Positions 35,341 through 47,892 are shown, counted from the first letter of the stretch. The stretch: DNA of 64,000 nucleotides from Prostheceraeus crozeri (GCA_907163375.1 CAJQUW010014356.1:142501-206500), one strand, 5' to 3'. Numbers and translations are program-made. Notes: generated by a model from the letters alone, not told the origin.

Positions 35341-36051
35341 CAGGGATGCGGAGTCGGAGTCCCGGAGTCCTATCATTTTTTCTGGAGTCGGAGTCCTGGA
35401 CTCCGGCCTATAACTAGACGCGAAATATAATGCAAACAAATTATTTGTGCTCGTGCATAGTTGTCACTGTCTTGATGTCAAACTTTCTCCGTCAAAGAAA
35501 AGCACAGAGACACTGCTGCACGCAAAGCTTGTAATAGTTGAGGGAATGAACCGTGATAGTGAAAAGAGGATTGTCTTTTCACACGGTGATTTAGTAGAGA
35601 AGACAAGCCTTCATAGCCTCGATCACACCTACACGCACCAAAGGTCACATCAGAGACAAAAATGAAATAGTAGTTCATTTGAGAACATTACCTCCTACCC
35701 TCACGTTAATCGTGTGTGATGGCTTCTCTAAAGCGCGTATTAAAATCGAAAGTGTACTCATATTTTTTGGAGAAGGATGGGGATTTTCCTGCTTGGTAGA
35801 GACTGGAGTTAAACCGTGTGAAGCACATATCAAGAAGATGGGAGGAGCCGAGTCGCATGCATCCAACTTAAAGCAAAATTTGATAAACTTTCATCGGAAA
35901 TGATTGATGATTGATACAGCAATGACCACTAAAGATATGTTCAGGTATAAGTCTGTACAGATGTCAGGTACAAATCAACCTCCGCGAGTCGGAGTCCTAT
36001 CAACGCCTGCGAGTCGGAGTCTTATCAAAAGGATAGGACTCCGCATCCCTG
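35341..36051 (+). mobile_element. Non-autonomous hAT element with BED remnant (copy 3)
   Basis: The best-preserved ends of the three copies: CAGGGATGCGGAGTCGGAGT at the left and GACTCCGCATCCCTG at the right. It is collinear with copy 2 over most of its length, including the BED-like block (about 35745-35900). The flanking 8-mers, TCTTTTTA and TTTTATAT, do not match, so its target duplication has decayed or the copy arose by recombination. Confidence 0.85.
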
Positions 36052-37577
36052 TTTTATATTTAACGCATTCCAACCTTCATCTAACAAGCTCAATGCAGTC
36101 AATCGAACGCTTCGTATGTATTCAACATTTTCCTTTTAGGAGAATTGAAAGAGAATCATAAAACTTCCTACAAAAGGGAAGCATCTACATACTACTAGTA
36201 AAGCTGATACTACGTATCTCATCTATCTCAATCTCAGAATAGTATAAATTTACAATTTATGAACGGGGATGTACATTGACAGACCTTCCGATACCGGGCA
36301 TTTAGCCTGGGACAGTGTCACATCTTGTAGACCAACACGATTTATAACTGAAATATGTATATCCAAAGAAATAGTACAACAATTTAACTTCCTCTTTCTG
36401 GGCCCGAGGACCGACCCGGTGTAACTGTCCAAAGTTTATTTGACGTTGATGCTTCAACTATTTTAAAAACTTAAAAGTAAAGTGGTTCTCATGGAAAAAT
36501 GTCTGATATCTAAAGTTAATGAACAATCTAAAGTTATACACCCAAAATCTTTGGCCTGGTGTGAAGTATATAGTTATCATAGAGTAGGCATGTTAGAGAG
36601 GCAACTCCGCATTTATCAAGTCCCCAATGTGTATACACTTTCGAATTTATTAAATGAACTAAAGGGAGATATAGTTGGTAATTGTTACCAAATGTGAGGT
36701 ATGCAAATTTTTGCCAGTTTTGAAGAAATTTCCACGTAGGTAATTGAGCAATCATGATTGTAATGGAAAAAGGAATGATGGTATTTTACAGATTGTCAGT
36801 GTCATGAGAACTTTGGAGATTTAATGTCTGTTAAATTAGCAATTCGATGGGTTCCTATTACTTTCATGATGAACCTCAAGAGAATCTTCTTAAGCGTGAG
36901 AGCGTGATCATATCACAGGCAACCTGCCACTGACAAAGCAAAATAACAGAATCAAAGAAAATGATTTCAATGAACTTTTAAAGATGTGCATGGGTCCACA
37001 TCACTATTCAGATTCAAGAAATGAAACATGAATTTAGTGAATCATAAAATCATGCCGGTGAAAATTGAATGAAAAACATGAAATTTCAGCCAAGAAAGCA
37101 CGAATAGCATCGCGACTTTTTCATGAAGACTTCCATTATAATACAATTCATGAAATTCCCTTGATAATCAGCTTAATTTCCGCTTAGTTAGGATGCTTAT
37201 TAGCAAATATTCATTCCTTTTGAAATCCAACTTGTTTCATACTACTTACATAGGAGAGTCATCTCGGTAGTATATAAATTGGCAAAATTTTGACTTTTTC
37301 AAAACTGATCAAATAATGTTTTGGACCACAGGAACGTAATCTCCGCAAGAAACTGAATCTTTTCATATAAAATTTTTCACTGTATACAGATACTTTTTGA
37401 GTCGACAATCTACCCCCTACTCTATGGTATGTTACTCTCACCAGCAGTCCAAAGTTACTCCCCCTTTATCATGCCTTCTTGCTGTTTTGCGGTGTTTCCA
37501 ATTCAAATTAGTGTTACTTCATCAATCTAAGCTTTCCGAGTTTGAATCTGCAATCAGATTCCAGAAAGTAGAAGTTG
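36052..37577. other. Spacer, no gene recognised
   Basis: No supported gene or repeat; small frames only. Confidence 0.35.
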
Positions 37578-37585
37578 TGTTTGAT

Positions 37586-38514
37586 CAGTGGAGGCCCGTC
37601 CATATGGGCGCCTGGGGCGCAGCCCTCCATTAAAAATTAGTTACATCAAAGAAAATTTACACAGAACATTGCGCTGAAACGCAACTGATCTGATAGACTG
37701 AATTGAACTATCAATGGTTCAACCTGTACTGCTAAACACATTCGAAGCGTGGTTCAGTGACTCATTCAGACGTCACTCTCCCTCTCTTCTACCGGATGGG
37801 GCGCACAGTCTGTGCGCCTTGATTCATACATGTTTTGCTGATCATACATCTGTATACATCGAAGATTTTTAGCAGCTTCGCACGCGTAAACAATGCATGG
37901 ATGGGGCGCTCTCAAAAAGTCCCTCTGGCTCGCTTTCGTACATTCTGATTAGGTAACGCCGCGCGTGCGTTGGGAAGTCAGATTCTGGTCAAACTCATGT
38001 TATTCTGATGCGTGTATACAAAACCTTGGACAGGCGAAGCACTTTCAATTATCACTGTGTCGACTGAAAATGAATCAGATTGTATATCTTTTAAGAAAGC
38101 CCTTTTCTCAACATTCCCTACAAGAAAAAATTGAAATTAGAAATCTCGGTCCGCCAAGGCCACGACTCAACGGCAGCCAAGCTAACGTTTCAAGCGACAG
38201 AGGACGAAACTGCAAGAGAAATTTTAATGCAGAATGGTATTCGAGATGTGAATGGCTTTGTGGATGAACTGGAAGCTGTATTTTGTTTTCCTTGTGTGCT
38301 ATTTGGTGGTGATCATCGCTGGACTTTACATCTTCCGAAAATAATGTCATTATGAAGGACCACAGTAGTATATTTGCAGTGAGACTTATCATGTCATAAA
38401 CAGGCATTTACATAGGCGTACATGAAATATAGCAGAGACCGTAGTAGATGATGGGCTAAGATGAAGACGTTTGGATTGCGCCCCACATGAGCAGGACTGC
38501 ACGAGCCGCCACTG
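37586..38514 (+). mobile_element. hAT element of the TTF/DUF4371 type, internally deleted
   Basis: The left end CAGTGGAGGCCCGTCC and the right end, inverse of CAGTGGCGGCTCGTGCAG, are flanked by perfect 8-bp duplications TGTTTGAT (37578-37585 and 38515-38522). Inside, GGGGCGC motifs repeat near both ends. A fragment of the same family's terminus lies at 57104-57150. Confidence 0.9.
38050..38355 (+). pseudogene. hAT transposase N-terminal remnant (TTF-type zinc finger)
   Basis: One frame reads QIVYLLRKPFSQHSLQEKIEI and a following block of the form GPPRPRL. A shifted frame carries FCFPCVLFGG, the start of the TTF-type zinc finger found in DUF4371 hAT proteins. The coding sequence then stops, so catalytic and dimerisation parts are deleted. 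Confidence 0.65.
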
Positions 38515-38522
38515 TGTTTGAT

Positions 38523-39444
38523 TACGAATTCAAAATGCATAGTATTTTCAATTGCGAAGTTTGCACATGCTGTATACCTCACATTCTTGGTGTATTCTGC
38601 TTAGAGAACATGTGTGGCCACAGATAAGCGAAGTTTTTCTTATTGCGATTAATCTTTGCGATGACATAATCGCCTTTTTCAATTTTAGCAAAATCTGCTA
38701 AATTTACTATTGTCCAAAGTTACTCCACGCCAATGTGTGGAGGACGTCACTTTGAATAATATTGCGACTGAAAAGTTTGCATTGCTTGCTAAAATTTATC
38801 TTTGGTCAATAAGTTTTTTCCAACAGGTTAAGTGGATCTGTCCATGTCTCTTGTCCAAATTATTAACTGGCAGACTGCATCCTACGGTCTATAGAAATCA
38901 TGGTGGGTAGTGTTTTAAGCAATGTGGTTAGACAATTTTAAAGCACCTTTTAACACACGTTGTTTTTTTTCAATTAAACAAGTTTTTCGCCCACTCTCAT
39001 AGAAATCATTGTGAAATTGAATTATAAATGGCTAGAATATTCTATGCAGTTAGAATTCAGCCATTCTACCTAATATACTCCCTCCTCTGCTGCTAGGCTT
39101 GTTTTACTAATCATGTGGATATGAACGAATATGTCAATATGTGATCAATATACGAGTACATGCCAATGAAGTCATTTCATCTTTTTTCAGACGATGGAGG
39201 ACTCACCTTAATTAGGTGTAAAAGACATTGTCGCCATATTCAGACATGTAGATTATTGCCTCGATCATCGGTCAGACAAAAGCCTTTATCTGCCGAAATA
39301 TCTGGAATATGGATTTCTAATTGTTGCGAACTGTGACAATGGGTGTCATTACGTCTGGAGCTTTAGAACTCTCCGGTGTGTGAAAATGGTTAGACGTTTT
39401 TCTCAGCTTGTCATGCGCAATGTCAGCAATTTATTATGCGCAAT
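38523..39444. other. Spacer, no gene recognised
   Basis: No supported coding region or repeat. Confidence 0.35.
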
Positions 39445-39452
39445 AGTACAAC

Positions 39453-39686
39453 CAGGGTTGGAGCAATTACACAATTTTTTTCAATTACAATTACAATTAA
39501 AGTTGAACTTTTACAATTACAATTACTCTGAAATCAAAATCTTCAATTACAATTACAAATACAATTACACGACTTCTATTCAATTGCAACAACAATTACA
39601 ATTACATGTGTGACTTTGCAATTACAATTACTTCAAAACTTGTAATTAATTACACAATTACAATTACTGTATTTGCTCCAATCTTG
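39453..39686. mobile_element. hAT-type MITE made of CAATTA hexamers
   Basis: 234 bp. The ends CAGGGTTGGAGCAATTAC and the inverse of CAAGATTGGAGCAAATAC are flanked by perfect 8-bp duplications AGTACAAC (39445-39452 and 39687-39694). The interior is largely degenerate CAATTA/TACAAT hexamers, so it is both a MITE and a microsatellite-like array. Confidence 0.9.
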
Positions 39687-39694
39687 AGTACAAC

Positions 39695-40357
39695 TGTCCA
39701 TGGTCAAGGCTCATGAATGTAGATGTGTCTCAGTATCTATGGATTCTGTGTCCCTGTTTTCATTTTCATCATTTTTACTGGTATGAGCTTTGTGGAATTT
39801 GCTTAAATTCTGATTTACCCGGCAACTCCGTCAATAAAACCTGCTGCTTTATGACCTGTATAGTTTTCATTTTTGGAATGGTGGTTCCTGAAGGTGTTGG
39901 AAGAATAATTGAATTATCTTGTCTTAATTGCGACAAACAGAGGCTAATATTTGTCTCCATTTTGATGGTCAAAGAATCAGTCCGGGGCTAATAAAATTGT
40001 CACAGTAACAGGTTGCATGCCAACAAGTAATGTCAATTGTTGTGCTAGTGGGAATCGCTTCAAAAGTATCTGTAAATCCATGTCATCAAGAAGTGACAAA
40101 TCTTCATGAGTTTTTGCTTTTTCTGTTATCCGACATAAGTAGGCAGTGAACTAGATAGCCACTATCCCAGCCGTGTATCACTTTGCCGTGTATACTCAGT
40201 GTACAAAGTTAATGGTCATTCTGTTAAGCTTGCTTTCTATTTCTAGGTGATGAGACACATGCAATCGCCCTAAGATCTATAAGACAACTGTGTTAACCAC
40301 AATAGGCCCTACGTTATCTAGAATATCACTCAGGCTTTCCCAAGTGGGCTTTCACGA
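39695..40357. other. Spacer, no gene recognised
   Basis: A 92-codon open frame at 39713-39991 is cysteine-rich and hydrophobic but matches nothing I recognise. Confidence 0.3.
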
Positions 40358-40361
40358 TTAA

Positions 40362-41315
40362 CCCTCAGAGACCTGAGGTCCAGTGGACCCCGGAGCCACA
40401 TTTTCTATTTCATTTTTTACGCTGACGATATATCAACCACTCAAGCCCATACAAAATCATCATTTCTAACAGTGAATCTGCATGTGTTATTTCATTTCAA
40501 TTGAATCGGTAGAAGTATGCCAGATAGTCCAAGGGGGGTCCACCCCCTCAGGTCTCAGAGGGTGTAGACATTCCATCACAAAATTTTTGTAATTAGATGA
40601 AAAATGATTTCGAACATGTCCACGATGGTGTATAAAGAGTGAAAGTCATTTATTCATTGTTTGCATCATGCTCGTAGATGTGCAATGTGTTGGAAGATCG
40701 CAAAATGTGAATATTTTGCTTTCGCACATGATCTCGCGTGACTGGTTGGCCTATATGAACAACTCGACATAAATCGATGTCCGAAATGAAAGCTATCATT
40801 ATATTCATAGTTGAGCACCAAAACCTGATTGATGACAAACTTTTCACAGCAGTAATGATAAGTTTGAGATCTCCACAGCTGTTTTTGGTTCTAGAAGCAC
40901 ATCAATTTTGACTCATTTTAGGTCTATTTCTGATAGCTTTGGATTAATTTGAAGGAATGTACAAATGGAAAGGATTAGCTGCATGAATTAAATCAATTTC
41001 ATCAAAATCAACTATCTGAGGCTTTATGGTGACACAAAATATCGTAAAGCCGCCTCCTAGTACAAATGATGCTGTACTAAATGTGGTTGACTTACAAAAA
41101 CACCATATTTTCGCACGTGATTACTGAGATGGCTGAAAGTCACTCAAGGGATTCGTTATACCAACCTGCTACACGCAAACATCATTGTTTTACTTAAAAT
41201 CAACTTTCCTAATGCTTTGATATCGATTTAAGCAGGTAAACTAAGAATATGTTAAAGGGGTCCACTGGACCCCCTCAGGTCTCAGAGGGTGTGAAAAAGC
41301 TCAGGTCTCTGAGGG
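40362..41315. mobile_element. piggyBac-like non-autonomous element
   Basis: The ends CCCTCAGAGACCTGAG are inverted and flanked by TTAA on both sides (40358-40361 and 41316-41319), the piggyBac target signature. Blocks containing GGTCCA...CCCCCTCAGGTCTCAGAGGGTG repeat at about 40537-40564 and 41258-41292, so both subterminal regions carry related inverted and direct motifs. No transposase frame is present. Confidence 0.85.
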
Positions 41316-41319
41316 TTAA

Positions 41320-43815
41320 ATCCGGTGCGCTCAATCTCATAGTGAACATCATGCATGTATGTGCACATAATCCGAATTACAACATTCTACTTGGTCGACA
41401 TGTTTCACTTTTCCTAAAGCTTTCATGCCAACATAGCTCCACGATGTTGATTGTTCAAAAACTATTGTGTGTGTTCATCATTTCTTCTTACATCAGCGCA
41501 CGCTTTCAAAATGTACGTTTTGAATCTAGAAAATAGTCGAGAAAGATAAACATTCTGACTTACTAGCATCGTGGTGCATTTCTGCAGGATTTATGTTAAC
41601 ATGGCGTTATAATTGTATACTTTTCAAACAGGTGATCTTTAGCTGCATATTTCAAAATTCAATTTTTGATATGCTTTCTTTGATATTAGGCATCGACACT
41701 TCTGATAGCTAAAATATCAAATTATGAGGTCATTCCCTGTTCCTGGAAAAATCTGTTGACGAAAATCAAGCTCTGTTTCTTGCCATGAATGCTTAATTAA
41801 AAGCAAATATTACAGCAGACCAATGGTTGTGTATTTCAAACTTTGAATTTTTCAATTTTGTTCGTATTTCAACAAGTCGCTGACAGAACTGTTGCAAAGC
41901 ATAAAGGGTTCTCAGGCTTTCGAGAACAAAGCTTGAGATGGCCTTACTTGCTCAATGATGAATTGGAGCACCAAGGTCGACGTTTTAATAGGGATCCATG
42001 AATTTGGTGAATTTTTGCTATATAGCTGACCTAACAGAGATATTGAAAAACGAAATAAAATGTTGCAAAAGAGAGATCGTTTCTGCAGTGACTTGAAGCG
42101 GACAATTCATCTCAATCTTCCTTGATTTTAAATGCCTGTCGATCTTTCCAATTTTCTCTGATGCGTGAATTCTAAAGGTATGGCGTCGAAATATTGATTA
42201 AAAGATTTGAGGACCAAGGAGATGCTGATTGAGTTTCTTGGCTCCATATTATATCCATATTTAGGAGTCCTTGCTACATTGTGTGGCGTCTTCTCCGTAC
42301 CTGCGAGGCCTTCGGCGCATCCTCAATAATTATTTACCAACATTTATAAAAATGAAAAGTGTCATCATTCATTTAAATTCGATAGCTTCTCGTGATAGCT
42401 TCCGTCTCAAAATCAGACGCTCAACCTCAAGAGTGAACAGTTTTGCAGCACGTGCTTGAATCACCGCTGTTTTCTTCGAACAATTAGACACACAAGCTAG
42501 TCGTGTGTTCAGACGGAGCACTGATGTTCAGACAGCGAAAGAGAGTTGTATGCGTGTGAGGCAGCAAGCGCACACCCACGCGCCAATAATGGCTTTCCTG
42601 ATGGACATGATGCTTTGCCTTCTCCAATTTTTGCAATGAAATTCTACACAATTCTTGATCGAGGCGCGGTGCCTAAATATAGTAAGGGAAGCGCAACCCA
42701 ATTGTTCCTAGCTTCGCTTAATGTGAGAGAAGCCAATACGTCAACAGTGACAGATGGATGACGTTCAGACAAGACTGCGATCAGATGATGAGCGTTCTCC
42801 AATGAATGCAGAGTGATGCATCTGACTCGAACACCCAGATTCGATAGAATTCCATAATTTTTTTACGTGATTGATGTAACGCTATGTTTAGTACTGCAGA
42901 TGAGATCATAACCACGCCTTTCGTCCCAAGTGAATATACTGAAAAGATGACAGTCGGCAAGTAAGGTAGGCCAACACCTGATATGAAATTGAAAGTCACA
43001 CAGAAAGAAATACACAAGACATTTTAATGCATCAAAATTTCAAACATGTGAGTGGCTGACCGGCCGTCAGAAACGCAAGAAACTGTTGCCCTTGCCTCCT
43101 TTTTTCTCAAGAAAATGTGGTCTGGACAGAGAGGGAATATAGTGATCTCAGCTCCTTGAGTAAGGCGGTAAAGTGACATGAGCAATCACTTCTCATGTGC
43201 ACTTTCACTTGACCTTAAAAGATGTTCGGAAAATTGCTATTAAAAATTCAGATTTTATGAAAATTAATGATGTGACATAAAAGTGCTTTGTATAGAAATG
43301 GTATCCCAATGCCGAATGAAGGCCTATGGTCAGGGAGCACGCGACGCCACTGTTTAAAAGGCATATTAGTAAATAGAATAATTAAATATTGAGTTGCATC
43401 CTCGGGTTGAAAAAGGGAAACAGACCTGAATAGCTGTTACTTCATCCAATATCAGGAATCATCAGCAGGCCTAGTTCACATTTAAAGTTGCAGCCATGCC
43501 CGGGCAAATTTTGGATTTGTTAAACTTACTAAATGCAAATTTAGTGTTACAAGAGTGCGAGTGTGTTTACAAAAAGCAGCATTTGGTAATTATTACAGGC
43601 GCACTAACTTTGGCGATTTACCAGTAGTGCGTGTTTGAAATGATACTTAATAAATGCTCGCCCATCGAAAAAGCCTATATAGTCAAATTTCAAAAGAAAA
43701 GCAAACGTTGAAACAAATGTGTTTCTTTAAAGCACAATTCACGTAATGACACACAGCTGTTGTTTCAATTCATTTGTTTGACGTGTACTTCTCGTTGCAT
43801 CGTAGGTATACTTTT
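41320..43815. other. Spacer, no gene recognised
   Basis: No gene supported. The sequence CACGCGACGCCACTG ending at 43352 resembles an inverted hAT terminus, but no partner or target duplication was found. Confidence 0.35.
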
Positions 43816-43816
43816 C

Positions 43817-44020
43817 TCAGAATATAGCTTTTGTTTCTAACTTTCTTGTAAAATTCTTTTCAATATTAAATTTGGAAATTAATAAACTTTTCACAGTTTT
43901 TTCGCACATTCGACTTCGTTCGTCGGACCAAATATTTGTCATCATTGAGAACACTCTTTCTACTGGGGATGAAGCTCCCTGCAGACAGAATGATGCGTAT
44001 TCCGTCAATCGTTAAAGATT
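43817..44020 (-). pseudogene. hAT transposase dimerisation-domain fragment
   Basis: On the minus strand the frame reads SSPVERVFSMMTNIWSDER and continues KTVKSLLISKFN. This is the conserved C-terminal dimerisation block of hAT transposases. The catalytic region upstream is missing and no terminal repeats were found around it. Confidence 0.8.
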
Positions 44021-44284
44021 CGGTACAGCAACCGCACCTTCGCTCAAATATTTAAAGAGAGTGACTTTTTTTTTCTTCTAATTATTTACAATTCATTTTC
44101 CACCTCTTGATGACCAGTATTCTTTAGATTGTACTACTTCATCAAACAGTTCGCCCACATTAATTGCGGTATGTTCAAATCGTTCATTGATTTTCAGGGA
44201 TGAGGTTTCGATTTTGGACCAGATTAACTAATAATTATTCATCCAAACAAATGGTTCTCGACCGGCGAAACTCCAGTTTTATTC

Positions 44285-44287
<3 letters not shown>

Positions 44288-44363
<76 letters not shown>
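44288..44363. repeat. (TA)n tract 1
   Basis: Uninterrupted TA dinucleotides. The Tc1 element starts exactly at its right edge. Confidence 0.98.
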
Positions 44364-44364
<1 letters not shown>

Positions 44365-45758
44365 TCAGTGACAAAAAGAATGAAACAAGTCCTGATATGA
44401 ATACTTATGACTTAAACTTGGTTGTACTGTACGTTTGTTTGTTGTTTGTAAAAGGAGAACTCGAATGCTTTACTCAAAAACATTTAATTTGTTACTCATG
44501 ATTTTATCAACTTAAGTTAGAAACGGGTGTGACCACCGCAAGCATCCAAACAGGCATCGATGCGTGAGGGCATGGATGAGCACAGTCGCTGGATGAATGC
44601 CAGGTCTAAGAAGTTCCACTGCTCGATCAGTCTGTCGGCCAACATCTTCAAAGACACTGTGGGTGGTTGTACCTCTCCCTCACTCTGCGACCAAGTTCAT
44701 CCCAGCAGTGCTCGATGGGGGAGAGGTCGGGAGAACGTGAGGGCCATTCCAAGGTTGGGATTCCACTACTTGCTATCCTGTTAGAGACCACTGAAGCGCG
44801 ATGGGGCCTTGCGTTGTCATCCTGAAAAATCAATTGATTCGATGTCACTGCTGGAACCACGACCGGTGTCACGATCTCGTCGGCATATCGCTGTCCTGTC
44901 AATCAATGTTCCTTTCACTACGATTGCTGGTGTTTTTCCATTGTGCCAGATACCGACCCAAACCATGACACTACCGCCGCCGTACCGTCGTGTTCTTTGA
45001 CGCAACATGGAGCAAATCGTTCACTTGGCAAGCGATGAACACGGATCCGACCATCGTTGAAATCGAGAGTAAACCTCGATTCATCAGTCCAGAGCACACG
45101 TTCCCACTGACTGTCACTCCACGACTGATGACCTCGACACCACGTCACTCGTCTCCTTCGATGTTCCAGGCTCAGCGGAATTCTCACAGCGGGTCGTCGA
45201 GACTGTATACCAGCTTCTCGCAATCTTCGATATGCAGTTCGAACGCTACAGGCAACGCTCCCAGCAACCTTCCAGTACACAATTAGCTTCGGGACGGACA
45301 CAAATCTGTTTCTTTTAGCAGCTAAAACTAAGCGTGCATCTGTCCGCTTGGATGATGCCCTTGGTCTTCCTGATCCGTTCTTCTTTTCCACATTTCCTTC
45401 TGCTTTCCAACGACACCACCAACTCCATACAACGACCCTTGAAATTTTCAATTCTTTCGCAACAGTTGTAGAACTTTGCCCACAACGCATCATCCCAATT
45501 GCCATTCCTCTGGTAAAGTTATCGTGCGCCATTTCATAAGTCAAATCTGGTCAGCAGTAGGTGGTGATTCTGTTCAACTTCTAGCTGTTACTGTGATCAG
45601 TATCAAATTTTGAAATTTGATGGTCCTATATCATTTCCCTTATCATATGGAGTTCAATGGTGATACATAGAAAGCGAGATATCATCTCAAACCATAGAAA
45701 AAATGAAACAAACTTCCATTCAAGTCAATGATATTGGTTTCAATATTTATGTCAGTGA

Positions 45759-45759
<1 letters not shown>
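44364..45759 (-). mobile_element. Tc1-type DNA transposon inside a (TA)n tract
   Basis: 1396 bp. Inverted ends about 23 bp long, CTCAGTGACAAAAAGAATG and CTCACTGACATAAATATTG, both end in GAAAC. (TA)n lies on each side, so the TA target duplication merges with the tract. The transposase is on the minus strand. Confidence 0.9.
44517..45544 (-). pseudogene. Tc1 transposase (DD34E), frameshifted
   Basis: The N-terminal helix-turn-helix region (AIGMMRCGQSSTTVAKEL, SGRPRASS) and the first catalytic block VLWTDESRF are in 44918-45544. The frame then shifts near 45000 to a GGGSVMVWVGI block and again near 44900 to FQDDNARPHRA. Thirty-four residues separate the second aspartate from the glutamate in SPDLSPIEHCWDEL, the Tc1 DD34E spacing. 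A last shift near 44660 leads to the C-terminus DACGGHTRF and a stop at 44517. All parts of a roughly 340-residue Tc1 transposase are present, but at least three indels inactivate it. Confidence 0.88.

Positions 45760-45823
<64 letters not shown>
45760..45823. repeat. (TA)n tract 2
   Basis: Pure TA run that is the entire sequence between the Tc1 element and the next transposon. Confidence 0.98.
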
Positions 45824-45825
<2 letters not shown>

Positions 45826-46297
45826 AGGTGTTTCAAAAGTAGGCTAACAGTAGAAATTGGCCTTGAAAAGCTATGTCTTAATGCTATAGATTAATAAGCT
45901 ATGTCATAATAATCTTTTTCACGATGCCACAGATAGCTAATATGCCTTGTATTCGTAAGGGGCAAAAATTCAATACTCTTTGACATCGCGTAAATCATAT
46001 TAAAATATCTCATGATCTCCTGTGTTTTCATGCCTACATATTTCACTACAACCCAATTTGAATCTATACCGATCATGAGAATTCGAATAACTATCCAACA
46101 ACTATCAAAAAAAAATTATTAGGAAACCATGTAAACAAGATAGTAGTTGTTTCAGTGTTACTGCGGAGAAGGAAGAACAGCTGACATTCGAATGTCCTCC
46201 GCGCCCCTCAGCCTGGTGCACGAAGACGCTGTCGTCAACACAAGACAGGGAGGCGAAGAAGGAAGAACAGCTGACATCCAAATGTCCTTTACCTTTG

Positions 46298-46367
46298 TTA
46301 ATTCCAGCCTCCTCTTAGACCATCGTCAGAAGCTTCTGACGATGGCCTAGAGGAGGCTGAAATTAAT
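46298..46367. terminator. 70-bp perfect-core hairpin within the DD41D element
   Basis: Arms of about 35 bp meet at AAGCTT. The central 26 bp around CCATCGTCAGAAG|CTTCTGACGATGG are perfectly palindromic, and the outer parts GCCTCCTCTTAGA/CCTAGAGGAGGC nearly so. It lies beyond the 3' end of the transposase gene, so it may form a 3' RNA hairpin; an inserted palindrome is equally possible. Confidence 0.55.
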
Positions 46368-46492
46368 AAAGGTATTAACATTAAAACAACTACCATTTTG
46401 TTTGCTTGGTTTCCTAACAAAAAAATGAACAAATGAATAACCAAGGCCTATTCAACATATCAAAAAATTAATCAACTTAAAGTTGCAAAAAT

Positions 46493-47556
46493 TCACGAAC
46501 GCAAATGCTCAAAATGTCCACCATGGACATCGGCACATTCTTGTAGTCTTTCGGCCACACTGTGACACACAGTTCTGCATAAGTTCCTGTCATCACTGAT
46601 CTCTTGACAGGCATCTGTGATGTAGGAGTGGAGTTGAGAAAGTGTGTGAGGTTTTCGTCCGTACACTTTCTCCTTTACAACGCCCCAAAAGAAAAAGTCC
46701 ATCGGAGTTCGATCGGGAGAGCGAGGAGGCCAAAGGATGCTACCACATCTCCCGATCCACTTTCCTGGAAAAGTGTCATTCAGATAGCTTCTGACACTCA
46801 CTGCAAAATGCGCTGGTGCACCATCCTGCTGAAAGTACAGCTCATTGAAGTTGTTCAATGACTGCATCTCAGGAATCGCAAAGGATTGGAGCATTTGAAG
46901 GTACACCTCAGCCGTCACAGTTCTTTCAAAAAATACTGGCCCAATCACACCGTTGCTTGACATACCGGCCCAGACGGTTAAGCCAGGCTGGTTCAGCTCA
47001 TTTGTTGATACCATGTGCGGATTTTCAGGGAACCAGTAACACAGTTATGTCTATTTACGTGACCTGATAGTTTGAAACTGGCTTCGTCAGACCAAACTAT
47101 CTTGTCAAGCAAATCTGGGTTCTCCCGAATTTCCGACAACATGAGCACAGCAAACTGCAAGCGTCGTTCAGCATCATCCGGTAGAAGGTGCTGCAACAGT
47201 CTGGGTCGGTATGGTTTCAACTCAACTTTCCTCATCAGTCTCCAAGTAGAGCTTAGAGAAATGTCCAACTCAAATGAGGCTCTTCTTGTTGACTTCTTCG
47301 GACTTTGAACAAATGTTTGGGCCACTAGCTCCTCGTTTGATGTTATTGAAACTGATCGAGGGCGTCCTGACTTCGGTGCATTCTCTACCGAACCGGTCTT
47401 TTCAAATTTATCTCGAATGCGATAAATAGCAAATCTTGATGGAGGATTGCTGTGAAAGGCATCTCTCCATTCCATTCGCACCTTTTCAACATTCTTGTTT
47501 TTCCAAAAGGATTTCAAAATCCATTTTCTCTGATCATCTTTTAGATGACCTGACAT
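46493..47556 (-). pseudogene. Mariner-superfamily transposase, DD41D type
   Basis: The N-terminal frame (46993-47556) starts MSGHLKDDQRKWILKSFWKN and holds helix-turn-helix regions, the linker ENAPKSGRPRS and the first catalytic block IVWSDEASF. A single frameshift near 47040 leads into 46493-47014 with YFQQDGAPAHF and WPPRSPDRTPMDFFFWG. I count 41 residues between the second and third catalytic aspartates, which places it with DD41D mariner relatives (rosa/visitor-like) rather than classical DD34D mariner. The protein would be about 350 residues, cut-and-paste, TA-targeting. Apart from the one indel it looks complete. Confidence 0.85.
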
Positions 47557-47892
47557 GACAGAAGCAGCAAATTCAAAAAAGCTTCAAGCTTGTTTAATTC
47601 ACTTCAAGTCAAACTAACAGTGTTTGATTCAAATCAAATTAATTGAACATATCCATGCACGTAATGTCAGATTGGTGCTATATCTTGTCCATGATAGATT
47701 TCAAAATTCCTTTGCCAATGGAATGCTACTGCATAGACTTCTAAATGATAGTAGCAATTACTTCGAAGTCTATGGCTCATGTTGGACTGATCATGTATAT
47801 CCATCGACTGATTCAGGTGTAAATCGCCAATAGAACGGTCAACATAGATTTCCTAGGGCAAAATCAACTGTTAGCCTACTTTTGAAACACCT

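Noticed and set aside
35333..36059. Target duplication for hAT copy 3
   Set aside because: Flanking 8-mers TCTTTTTA and TTTTATAT differ at about half of the positions.
43330..43352. Right end of a hAT element (inverse of CAGTGGCGTCGCGTG)
   Set aside because: No left terminus and no 8-bp duplication found in the preceding 1.5 kb.
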